Below are positions 39,080-48,793 of a DNA stretch of 64,000 nt, piece after piece. Each line of letters opens with the position of its first letter. The stretch's first letter is position 1. The position numbers were made by a program, and so were the translations under genes. This DNA is from Anseranas semipalmata (taxonomy: Eukaryota; Chordata; Aves; Anseriformes; Anseranatidae). The DNA is taken from assembly GCA_013399115.1 (NCBI GenBank), contig VXAA01000917.1, forward strand, positions 188,194 through 252,193. Direction: 5' to 3'. Below the pieces are notes generated by a model. It was not told where the DNA came from. It ran no database searches and saw nothing but the letters and a program-made list of their open reading frames with translations.

Positions 39080-39401
39080 TCATTTATTGGTGTCTATTTT
39101 TTTTCCACTAACATGAATTTACTACAAAAGAATTCTTATTTTGTCCCCAAGTCTTGAGTATCAAGTTTAAGTTTGAGTCATTAGATTTCAGTAGCATCTG
39201 TGATCAAGGAAAGTGAGCATTCATGGAAATTTAATGTTAAAATATCACAGATGAATCTCTGACTGGAAATATTTAAGGACTAGAAACAGATGATTCCACC
39301 CAGTTATAACTTAGCAATGCAAGAAAATACGAAATCACATGTCAAAGTTTATTAAAAAATAATTTAAGGACAGACAAATCTGTTTACTGGCAATTAAATG
39401 G

Positions 39402-39417
39402 AAAAAAAAAAAAAAAA
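39402..39417 (+). repeat. Poly-A tract
   Basis: Sixteen A residues followed by GAAGAAGAAA. Confidence 0.9.
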
Positions 39418-40854
39418 GAAGAAGAAACTAAAATAATTTAAAAGCTTTTATTGTAAATTATTTATTTAACATCAAAACAAACTGTAAAGAACCTAGCACC
39501 ATCTCCTACACTTGCTTTGCTTCACATTTAAAAGAGAGACTCTCATAAATTACTATGCACAATCTTCAGTAGTATAAATACCTTTTTTTTTTTTTTTTAA
39601 GAGTTTTGCATCATTAGGTTCACAAAGCAGGTACAGTTGACCGACATAGCTGATACTTCATAACTTTTGACTATACCAACACAGCAACATTTCTTGTTTA
39701 GTTGCCTGGTTAACAACCCTAGTCAAAATGGAAATTTAGAAGTCTTGGCAAAAAAAAAAAAAAAAAAGTCTGTTCCAAATCAGTTCATGAGTACATGCTG
39801 AAAAGGCAGTCTATGCATTCCTGGGATTCTGCACAGTGCCAATGTGACATACTGTTTCAACACTACTTGCACACCCATGGTAACAATTGAAGGGAGCTGA
39901 GCCACAAAGTTTTCAAAGACTGATAAAAGCATCCCTGAGCTACTGCTTTCCCACATCAGTGAATTACTTCATCTTATGTTACTAATGTATACCCATTTAG
40001 GTTTATTATTGGTCCTTAGCACTATCCAGGGCTAATGTTTGTGACACTGAATATGTAGCCTCAGGGAACAGTGAGGTACAGTGCAGAGATCCCCAAAGAA
40101 ACACCAACTTAAGGGAAATAATGTTGCTCTGATGGGCAGGGCAACATTATATTCAGGGGTTAGAAGCAGAGCTCATTTGTCCAGGCACAGCACCATGCCA
40201 CCCTGGCAGCATTGCCTGCTACCTACTGACTCAGGCTGGTTTGTGCAGAGCAAAGGGTTGTGCTTCTGCTTGATCAATTGTTGTTGTTTTTTCAGGAGAT
40301 GTGGATGTTGAGGCTGCTTGCTTGACACCATGCTGGTGCAAAAGGTGGATTTAAACAGGCATATATAATATAATTTAGACACACTTTTAAATGATTCCAC
40401 AGTGCCAGAGTTTTGTAAAAATGTTTTTATTTTAACAGATTGAAGCCAGCATTACAGAAATGCTAAATTCTTTTCAAGGAAAAACTAGTGCCATGATTCT
40501 GGTCTTATTTTCTTTTAGTTTCCTAATAGTTATACTCCATTGGAGCTGCTTCTGATTTACCAGGGTATATTAACAAAAGGAATCAGGTTATAGCTGTACT
40601 TCCCAATCTCTCTCACACATCTTTGTACCTTTCAAAAGTTCATATTTTTTAAAAACAAATTCCACTTGATGTTGGAGGGAATAAAAAGTTTCCAAAACAC
40701 ATTATTCCCCCAGACTTATTTTGTTTCCGGCACATGTAGAACAATGCTCAGAACTGAACTGGAATAGCAAGCGTTTCTTATTTGAAAAGAATGCTTACAT
40801 TGTTGTGTGCAGAGTTGAGTCTGGCTAATAGGAAATCGTGAATTTTGCATCCCA

Positions 40855-41010
40855 GTTCAATAAAGCATTCCAGCATTTGCTTAAAATTAATGTGATGGAT
40901 GTGCTTAAGTGCTTTTCTGAATCCTAGCATAAATAAAGGTATCAATTGTGTAGGTGGCCAAGAGGATCTAAGGCCAGATTTTCAGGTTTTTAATCAGTGG
41001 GTATAAGGTG
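40855..41010. repeat. Probable ancient amniote dispersed repeat
   Basis: CAGCATTTGCTTAAAATTAA at 40872-40891 and GATGTGCTTAAGTGCTTTTC near 40898-40917, ending in TGAATCC, match the order of words in a very old repeat found across turtles, crocodilians and birds (ATGCTTAA...GTGCTTAAGTGCTTTGCTGAAT). GGCCAGATTTTCAGG at 40972-40986 fits the same class. The boundaries are guesses. Confidence 0.45.
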
Positions 41011-41789
41011 GTGTACACCAGAGGAAGGTTGTAGCTGACTGGTAAAAGACAGCTTTTTAGTGATCTTTGTTACTTACGATGACCCTACAAAGCTGTAGAC
41101 TTTTATCCATTGTATTAATTTCATCATTTTCCTATCATGAATTTCTTGTGTGAGCTTGGGACAGTCATTAAGGGCCAACAGTCAAAGACATCTAGTGGGA
41201 TTTACATAAATTCTTTAGCAAGAAACATCCTTAAAGATGCTTTGAGCATTATTTATGCACTTTGAAAATGTGGCCAAACATATCAGACCCCATTGCCTGG
41301 GCTGAAAATGATTATGACACTCGTAAATATATCTAAGCAATTCTCACTCATTGAGAATTTTGACCCAAAAACAACATTATTAACCTCTACAAAATTTTCA
41401 TGAGGTTGGCCACAGGAATATTAAGAAAAAACAGAACTAAATGTAGCATAACTTTTTTTAAAAAATTGTCCTTCTATTATTACTAGTACAGTTACAGTCC
41501 AATATTTAGAATTATTGAACATTTTCGTTTGGAAGAGGTTTGAGGAGATGTCAGTGATGCCTCAGAGAACAGCTAGCTTTGACATAAGATCAAGTTGCTC
41601 ATTATCTTGTCACATTTGTTATTGTCATTGTTTGTGTTATTATTAGGCACTTTTCAAGTCCCTTGGGGGACCTGTTTGTTCTTGTTTAACTGTGGGCTAT
41701 GTATAGCTATAGTAGATATCTATTCCAGTCTTGGGGTGACTGTATCATTACTGCATGCATATGTTTATTGTTCTTCTTCCAATTAGTCG

Positions 41790-42282
41790 TGGTAAATGGA
41801 GTCAAGTCCAGTTGGAGGCCGGTCACTAGTGGCGTCCCCCAGGGCTCAGTACTGGGGCTGGTCCTCTTTAATATCTTTATAGATGATCTGGACGAGGGGA
41901 TTGAGTGTACCCTCAGTAAGTTTGCAGACGACACCAAGTTAGGTGCGTGTGTCGATCTGCTCGAGGGTAGGAAGGCTCTGCAGGAGGATCTGGATAGGCT
42001 GGACCGATGGGCTAAGGCCAACTGTATGAAGTTTAACAAGGCCAAGTGCCGGGTCCTGCACCTGGGGCACAACAACCCCAGGCAGAGCTACAGGCTGGGG
42101 GATGAGTGGCTGGAAAGCTGCCTGGCAGAGAAGGACCTGGGTGTGCTGGTTGACAGTCGGCTGAATATGAGCCAGCAGTGTGCTCAGGTGGCCAAGAAGG
42201 CCAACGGCATCCTGGCTTGTATCAGGAACAGTGTGGCCAGCAGGACTAGGGAGGTGGTTGTCCCCCTGTACTCAGCTCTGGT
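41790..42282 (+). pseudogene. CR1 ORF2 fragment: RT motifs B, C and thumb, frame intact
   Basis: The frame is open from 41699 to the gap, but CR1 similarity begins near 41785; upstream residues are flanking DNA. Motif B is [10 protein letters not shown] (41828-41857), followed by [14 protein letters not shown]. The active-site box FADD (41921-41932) is intact, with both metal-binding aspartates, unlike the FADN of the copy at the window start. Then come [31 protein letters not shown] and [11 protein letters not shown], which runs into the Ns. The enzyme would copy its own RNA at a nicked chromosomal site, but the endonuclease domain and motif A are absent, so this copy cannot be autonomous. 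Confidence 0.93.
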
Positions 42283-42303
42283 NNNNNNNNNNNNNNNNNN
42301 NNN
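42283..42303. other. Assembly gap, 21 N
   Basis: The Ns fall inside CR1 between YSAL and the GGCSEVG block. Comparison with the copy at 215-769 suggests about 60 residues (about 0.2 kb) are missing, so the N count is not the true length. The reading frame cannot be followed across it. Confidence 0.95.
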
Positions 42304-42541
42304 ACCTTAAAGGAGGCTGTAGTGAGGTAGGGATTGGTCTCTTCTCCCACGTGCCTGGTGACAGGACGAGGGGGAATGGGCTAAAGTTGCGTCAGGGGAG
42401 GTTTAGGTTGAATATTAGGAAAAACTTCTTTACTGAAAGGGTAGTTAGGCATTGGAATGGGCTGCCCAGGGAAGTGGTTGAGTCACCATCCCTGGAGGTC
42501 TTTAAAAGACGTTTAGATGTTGAGCTTAGAGATATGGTTTA
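42304..42541 (+). pseudogene. CR1 ORF2 C-terminus, frame intact to its stop
   Basis: After the gap the frame is open to a stop at about 42540-42542. It holds the blocks [36 protein letters not shown] and [20 protein letters not shown], ending DMV. This is the usual end of CR1 ORF2. Its frame differs from that of the pre-gap part, but because the gap length is arbitrary this is no evidence for a frameshift. Equivalent blocks can be read at 27418-27500 and, in reverse, at 48600-48772, from other subfamilies. The function of this C-terminal region in CR1 is not well defined. Confidence 0.92.
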
Positions 42542-42939
42542 GTGTGGGCCTTGTTAGAGTTAGGTCAGAGGTTGGACTAGGTGATCTTGGAGGTCTCTTC
42601 CAACCTGAACGATTCTGTGATTCTGTGATTCTGTGAAACTAGTCCTTGGATCCCTTGTTACTCTTTCTGGTAATATTCCACAATGTCTAGCCTTAGCACA
42701 AGAAAATGGTACCTCGCTTATGCAGCATATAAACCTTAAATTGTAATCATATTGTTTACCTTGTGCTAATGCATTGCAAACTTACTTACAATGTTAATCT
42801 CCATATTTCTGTCTCCCTTTCATTATTAGGTGTAGGATAATTTTTCACCTGATGCCTTTGCATATTTCTTCAAGATGAATCTCATTTTGTTATCTTTCCT
42901 GCACATCATTCTAATATCCCTTTTGATCTGTTCCAAACG

Positions 42940-42985
42940 TTATTGAACTCAATGGGAATCTTGGACCCATATCTAGGTTCCTTTG
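42940..42985. repeat. Possible ancient amniote dispersed repeat
   Basis: ATTGAACTCAATGGGAATCT followed by TGGACCC matches the GACTTCAATGGGA word class of old reptile/bird repeats. Short and tentative. Confidence 0.3.
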
Positions 42986-43279
42986 CATGATCTTTCTTTC
43001 ATCACTGTTCACAACTCCACCCTCTTATTCACCGTAGCAGACATTCATTAGTGGGTGGCTTACTTCTCCTAGATGATTATTGAAAATGTTAAATAAAACC
43101 ATACTGAATACAGATCCCTGAAATACCTCACTAGGAAAAGACCTTCCCACAAATCTATATTTTAATGTTTTGTCTTCTGCTTTTGTTTATAGTCCTTCAG
43201 CCACTTTTCATTCCACAAGATAGTGCTCATACCCCAGGCAATTTAAATTAATTCAGCATTTTCTATCAAATAGTTTCCA

Positions 43280-43350
43280 CATCCTGGGCCAAACTCTTCC
43301 CTGGTTATTCAAGCACGCTGTTATTGATATCAATGGGATTATATAGAAGC
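43280..43350. repeat. Possible ancient amniote dispersed repeat
   Basis: CTGGGCCAAACTCTTCCCTG is followed about 25 bases later by ATTGATATCAATGGGATTAT, the order seen in old repeats with GGGCCAAATTCT and ATTGACTTCAATGG. Confidence 0.35.
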
Positions 43351-43374
43351 AATGCATGAAAGAATCTTGTCCAC

Positions 43375-43448
43375 TTTTTTGTTTGTTTGTTTGCTGTTTC
43401 TTCTTTTTTTTTCCCCCTTCTTTTCAGTTACAGTTTTTTTTTTTTTTA
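43375..43448 (+). repeat. T-rich / (GTTT)n low-complexity tract
   Basis: Starts as GTTTGTTTGTTT and ends in a run of 16 T, with TTCTTT and CCCCC in between. Confidence 0.85.
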
Positions 43449-45827
43449 GTTTTGTTTTATGATGATAATCAGGAATTTAAAAATCAGTATATTTGTTCTC
43501 TTCATGGTCTGTCAGCATATTTCAAGCTGTTATAAAAGAAGATAGAATAATCTGATTATGCAAACAGAAATTGTTTTCTTCATCTCTAAAGTGTGGGCTT
43601 AATCGATGCTAAAAAAAAAAAAAATCGATGAAAGCTTTACTCTTTTTTATATACATGCACAGTTAGGTACACATATACATATATTCCAAAACAACTTGCT
43701 CTCCTTCTTCTAGAATCTGATTAATTTTATAGCAGTAATCTTTCTTGAAGCTGAATTGATCTTTTGGGAGAGTTATGTCTATATTCAATTTAATTGAAAT
43801 TTGGAACTTTCTGAAGTACTGGAAAGCTCTTGGATTTTTTTTTCCCCCCACTTCTTGCATTAGTTGGAACAATTTCATTGTCATTACATGGATCTGACAT
43901 ACTGCAGAAGATGCATCTTGAAATACTTTAAATGACAATCTGAGGAGTGGAATCTGAGTCAGAAATCATAAAAATTACCATTAGAACAGCCAACAAAATG
44001 CCTTTGCAATTAACATCCTATCTGGATACTTAAATGGTATCCCCAATTAGTATTAATAAAACCTGTTCAAAACCAGATCTAGCTGGAATAGCTCAGGGGC
44101 CTGTTGGTAAAATTCCTAGGTCACTGATTAAATCCAGTACAAATCAGTAACGACTGAAATTTATGTTTGGTAACGAACATGGAACATTTTGATTGGTTCA
44201 GCCCAGTATCTAGTACAAAGATGATGACATAATTAAAAAAGATAGACGTGTTCAGAACTGTTGTTACACTCGGGAAAATCTCAACAGAACACAGAGTATG
44301 AGGGGACTTTTTTGTAATCACAATGAAGACATCTCAAGTTACAAAATGAAAAGTATTAGCACAGAATCTTGCCCAGCTTTAGTCTGCTCTTTCCCTTTTA
44401 CGTTCATCAAAGTATATCAATTAAACTAATTAAGTAGAATCACCATCTGTAGGTCTTCAAAAGCACTTGCCTCCTTTCCTTAACTGTATGGAGAAATTAG
44501 CCACTTATTTTATGCAATCTGATTCATTAGGAAACTAAGTACCAAACCATGTGCCAAAGTTGGGGGAACTGAGTCCAACCTCTAAAATGCATTTTATGTG
44601 CATGTGCTTTCAGACTAGCAATCTTAATCCCCCTGTCTGAATGTTTAGGTGCTGTACTGAAAGCTTCTGTCATGTCCTCTGGATGGGAGAAGCTCAGAGG
44701 AGCAGATATGTGGGCAACACCGCTTAGGCTGCAGAGATTGACTCCCTTACTCAGTCCCACAAAGGGGCTGATTTGTCTGGCAGAGGATATTTACCATAAC
44801 ACTGACAACAGCTGGGTCTCACCAGAGGAGGATATAACCCTGTCCAGAACGGGCCAAGCAAAGGGGAGGGAAGGATCCAACACTCATGTTGGCCAAAAGT
44901 GGAGCCCACCAGTCCCACACTCTAGCAGAGCTCATTAACCAACACCTGTAAAGTATTTGGAATAAGAGCCTGCCTCACCACCTGGTCCACTTTGAATCCA
45001 TGAATGAAATATTCATCCATGGGGCCAGGGAGAGTGTTAGGTAGAGGGAAATATCTGCTCAGGTCTTTAGTCTTTCAATGCTTTTCTCTGGCTCCTGTAT
45101 TCCCAGGAGCAACAAAATTAATGATGCTTTGTTTGGATTGACTAATCTGCTACTGTCACAGACTCTCAGAGGAAAAGACTTTGCGAGAAAATGCATTTGT
45201 CACCTGAAATATGCACTCTGGAGTGCACAATACAAAGGACAATACATGAGTATGTATCTATTCTGCCTTTGACCTTCAAGCTAAGATTTCAGATGGCATA
45301 TACAGAGCAAAAAGTGGTAGAGGCAAAATATATACATCACAATTTAAGTATATTTAACTCCTATAAAGTCACTGAATGCACTACTGTCTTTTGCTAACCG
45401 TAACTAATGAATTAATTTCTTGTATATATAGTTATTAGAGTCAGCAATTTAAAGGAAGGAAAGGTAGAAGGCTTAAGAGCTGGTGGATGGAGATGGCCTA
45501 GAAAGACAGATAAGGCCAGCACATAGTTGCTATTCTAGATACCTCACCCGCATCATCCATTATTTACTACTGGGGTTTGCCTGTGCATGTCTTCCATGTA
45601 CCACTTACAGAAGCAATCCCAATGTTAGGCTGAAAGAATTCTGAAACAGCAACAGCTATCTGAAAGAGCTGGAGCATGTGCAGGGGCTCAGCAGACACCA
45701 ACTGAAAGAAAAAATACATGCAAGTAACTTTTTTTTTTTCCCCTTGTTCCTCCTAGTTTATTAGAAGTCAATTCATTCTTAGGCGCAAGCTAATACCATG
45801 AACTGGTATTTAGCTATCTAGACAGGA

Positions 45828-45945
45828 CATCCACTTAAGTCAATGAGGAGAGGTAGGTGTTTTTGTTGATTTCAGAAGTGGATTGAGCCCACAGAACTGA
45901 AACACCTAAGTTTGGAAGTGAATTCCCTTGAGCCTGATGCATTAA
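45828..45945. repeat. Probable ancient amniote dispersed repeat
   Basis: TAAGTCAATGAGGAGAGGTA (45837-45856), then TTGATTTCAGAAGTGGATTG and AACACCTAAGTTTGG follow the word order of an old repeat with AAGTCAATGGGAGTTAGG, GACTTCAGTGG and CACCTAAGT. Family name unknown to me. Confidence 0.42.
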
Positions 45946-46227
45946 AAAGTTGGGCAATGAGAAGAGGGAATATAGACGTAGAATTGGTGAGTGTGCCACA
46001 TAGACTGAATCCCATCTATTTTTATACTGGCTCTTTTTCTCCAAGACCCATCTTCACTAATAGATTAGCTTTGTCATCCCTGTAGCTGACTGTTTTTTTT
46101 GTGTGTGTGTGTTTTTGTCCTGAAGGCACTGGTTTGTCTAATCTTCTCCAAAGATGCCACTTTTTATCCTAATTCATCATCTGCTTTTTTAAAGAAAATA
46201 AGAGAAGTGTGTGTTTGAGGGAGGAGG

Positions 46228-46250
46228 GGAGAGAGAGAGAGAGAAAGAGA
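46228..46250 (+). repeat. (GA)n simple repeat
   Basis: GGGGAGAGAGAGAGAGAG grading into GAAAGAGAAA. Confidence 0.9.
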
Positions 46251-46630
46251 AACAGCTCCTGAAGCAGGTATAAGATAAATATATGAAAACTATAGACATG
46301 AAACAGACACTGATCAGGTACACAACAGGGTGCCTGTTTAATATCCACTTTGTACCTATTGCTTGTACAAATAGAAAGCAGTGGCTTCATACATAGCCTT
46401 CATTTTACCTGCTCCGATATTGAACAGACCTACTTTTCTACAGGAGACAAGAAGCAGTGGAAGTACAGGTGCTGAGTAATAATAGTCACAGGAAAAATCT
46501 AGACACACAAAGTCAAACTGGTGAAACTTGCCTCTGCTCATCTCATAGATAGGAAAAAATAAACCCAGTCCTTTATGTTTTATGTGAGATGCAACAGTAC
46601 ACTTTACATAGATATATACACACACAAGAA

Positions 46631-46645
46631 TATATATATATATAT
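46631..46645 (+). repeat. (TA)n dinucleotide repeat
   Basis: Seven TA units, next to CACACA and ATATATACACAC just upstream. Confidence 0.9.
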
Positions 46646-47783
46646 GCATGTTTTTATAGAAAGAAAAGGAAAGAAAGTGAAGGAATGTAGGTTATAGTTT
46701 GTGTCATTTTACTAATCTTGCTGGATTTCTGTGCCAGCTTGATTGTTTATTGCCTTTTACTTTCTTTTGCTGACATCTTCTTGATATCAATAGTCAAGCA
46801 ATATGTTACCTTTATAACTGATGGCTTGAAATGAAGTTTCAAAAACTGTCTACATTATATCAGCTAATTGTCCGGTGACTGTGGAGAAAAGAAACCAGAA
46901 CTATTTATTTCAAGTAATGCCCAACACATGGCAAACATCAAGCGAGGAATGCAAGGCCTATGCTAGTGAAGAATGCAATAAATATAGGCCAGATCATAAA
47001 CACTGCTATAATAAGACAATTGAGGAAGAAGATTTGAAAAGATAAAATTGATTTCTGTACCTTTCCTTGTGCAGCTTCTCCAGGAAATAATTGAGCAAAT
47101 AAACTCAAACCTATCACCTCTATATCTAGTTCAATCACAAGTTTTTGAATTCAGTGCTCTTGACTTTGAAAAAAGAAAGAATGATTCAATCCACAGCATG
47201 AATTAATCTGCAGAACTCTCTGGCTTGTGTTATGCAGGAAATAAGAGTTAGATGACTACAGCACTACCTCTGGTCTTAAAATCTGTTAACTTTGAAATGA
47301 ACAGTGTTTCACATCAGTTAAACATAGTGGTTCACATCTTATTTTGCTCTAGCCATCAGCCCTACTCACTAAGTCCACTGTAGTGAGCGAAATGGGGATA
47401 TCATTCTGCACATCCACAGTTACATATTTCTCTGTCCAACGCTAGTGATTCAACACTTATAGCCAAAGCAATTAGTGTGGTGACTGAATAAGCAACATGT
47501 GACTCAGCCCTTGGAACGTAAGGTCTTCATGGTAAGGTTGTATTATTCTTTATTTCATTACATTACCAGCTTTTTTGTGTACCAGTATCAAAATGTGAAT
47601 AAAATGTATCTCAATCCCCTTTCACTGGCTATAGGTAATGTTGCGCCAGCACAAATGTTCACTCTTTGTGCAGTTTTGCTGATGGATAGAGGAATTTGAG
47701 AGGATCACAGAGTGTCTTTTAGTTATTTGAAAATGTACTCTATGACTACATATGAAATTACAGCTTTACTCAGAAGGCCTGAC

Positions 47784-47825
47784 TTTTATTATTTATTTAT
47801 TTAATTATTAATATTATTATTATTT
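47784..47825 (+). repeat. (TTA)n / (TTTA)n simple repeat
   Basis: Imperfect TTTA and TTA units over about 40 bases. Confidence 0.85.
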
Positions 47826-48214
47826 AAGACACACTAAAAGAAAGCTCCATTTTGAAAAGGGAATTAGATATATCAGGCTGATAACAAGGGTTGTCTTACC
47901 AGTGTGGCAACATGAAAAATCCAAAAGTTAAACTCCATGTTCCCATATATTTTGACAGAATCAGTAATATGACCTCCATTAACAGTTCCACGGTATAGTA
48001 GCTGCTGATGAGTACTGACCTTTTCAGTGAAGGTCCTTATACCTTTAATCCTGTCCACAAGAATTGCTTGTATATCAATTAGAGATTTCTAGTGTCAGCT
48101 TCAGAAGACTGGATAACTGGACTGTGCTTCTGTTTTCCACCTCATAACTGATTCTCTGTATGTGTTAATGACAATTTTGTAAACTGTAATAAAACTTACA
48201 TTGGATATACATAT

Positions 48215-48275
48215 AGAGTGAGGGTTAATTTTAATCTTTCTAAAGTGCTTTCAGATTCTCAGATGAAGAGCTGTC
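48215..48275 (+). repeat. Possible MIR/L3-type 3' end
   Basis: CTAAAGTGCTTTCAGATTCT then CAGATGAAGAGCTGTCATAA resembles TAAAGCGCTTTGAGATCCTC and GATGAAAGGCGCTATATAA, the conserved tail of MIR and related old elements. It lacks the upstream half. Confidence 0.42.
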
Positions 48276-48486
48276 ATAATGCCTGGAAAATATCAAACAT
48301 TTACTATTGTTAAAAATAAGCAAAGAAATAGACAAGATATGCCGCACACAGAAAACACATCCACATTCATTTCTCCTGTTATGTTTGCAGACTTATTCAT
48401 CCATAGACACAATGTCCAGTATAGGTAACATCAGGGATGCGCCACAGACCTGGTGGATTAGAGGTCAGATTTACGAAGTTTTCCAT

Positions 48487-48793
48487 TCATAGAATGGAAA
48501 TGATAAAATATCCCAAGTTGAGAAGGACCCAAAAGGATCGTCGAGTCCAGCTCCTGATTCCACATAGGACCACCCGAAAATCTAATAATATGTCTGAGAG
48601 CATTGTCCAAATGCTTCGTGAACTCCAGCAGGCTTGGGGCCATGACCACTGCTCTGGGGAGCCTGTTCCAGTGCCCGGCCACTCTCCCAGTGAAGAACCT
48701 TTTCCTAATATCCAACCTGAATCTCCCCTGTTGCAGCTTCATGTCGTTCCCTTGGGTCCTATTGCTGATCACCAGACAGAAGAGATCAGTGGA
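48487..48793 (-). mobile_element. CR1 LINE 3' end
   Basis: The reverse of a CR1 tail: TTCATAGAATGG at the 3' terminus (one octamer recognisable), then 3' UTR with GGATCGTCGAGTCCAGCTCC (48535-48554), then the ORF2 end. On the minus strand the frame open 48458-48772 reads MKLQQGRFRLDIRKRFF (residues 11-27), TGRVAGHWNRLPRAVV and MAPSLLEFTKHLDNALRHI, all CR1 C-terminal blocks. It is 5' truncated near 48793. The UTR differs from those at 42.6 kb and 27.6 kb, so it belongs to another CR1 subfamily. No coding capacity beyond this remnant. Confidence 0.9.

Larger units (their letters stand above)
33546..41779. other. Non-coding AT-rich stretch
   Basis: No gene was recognised in about 8.2 kb. There are poly-T runs at 33676-33691, 38084-38102 and 39583-39598, poly-A runs at 37761-37806 (with an N), 39402-39417 and 39750-39767, and a compound GTT/GTTTT repeat at 39020-39079. 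Old dispersed-repeat sequence is likely at 40855-41010. All open frames are short and without recognisable motifs. Confidence 0.6.
41780..42636 (+). mobile_element. CR1 LINE, best-preserved copy, interrupted by a gap
   Basis: The element starts within RT just before motif B and runs through the active site and thumb to a 21-base N run (42283-42303), then resumes in the C-terminal block and ends with 3' UTR and terminal octamers (ATTCTGTG three times, 42612-42635). The 3' UTR has the typical GGTTGGACTAGGTGATCTTG phrase at 42571-42590. Coding parts on both sides of the gap are open, and CpG dinucleotides are still common, which suggests a young insertion. About 0.2 kb of CR1 seems to be missing at the gap. 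The 5' truncation point is near 41780. Confidence 0.95.
42637..48486. other. Non-coding stretch with old repeats
   Basis: No gene was recognised. It holds likely ancient dispersed repeats (42940-42985, 43280-43350, 45828-45945, 48215-48275), low-complexity tracts at 43375-43448, 43610-43624, 46228-46250, 46631-46645 and 47784-47825, and a moderately G+C-rich segment at about 44640-44950 with an 88-codon plus-strand open frame lacking any known motif. Confidence 0.6.
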
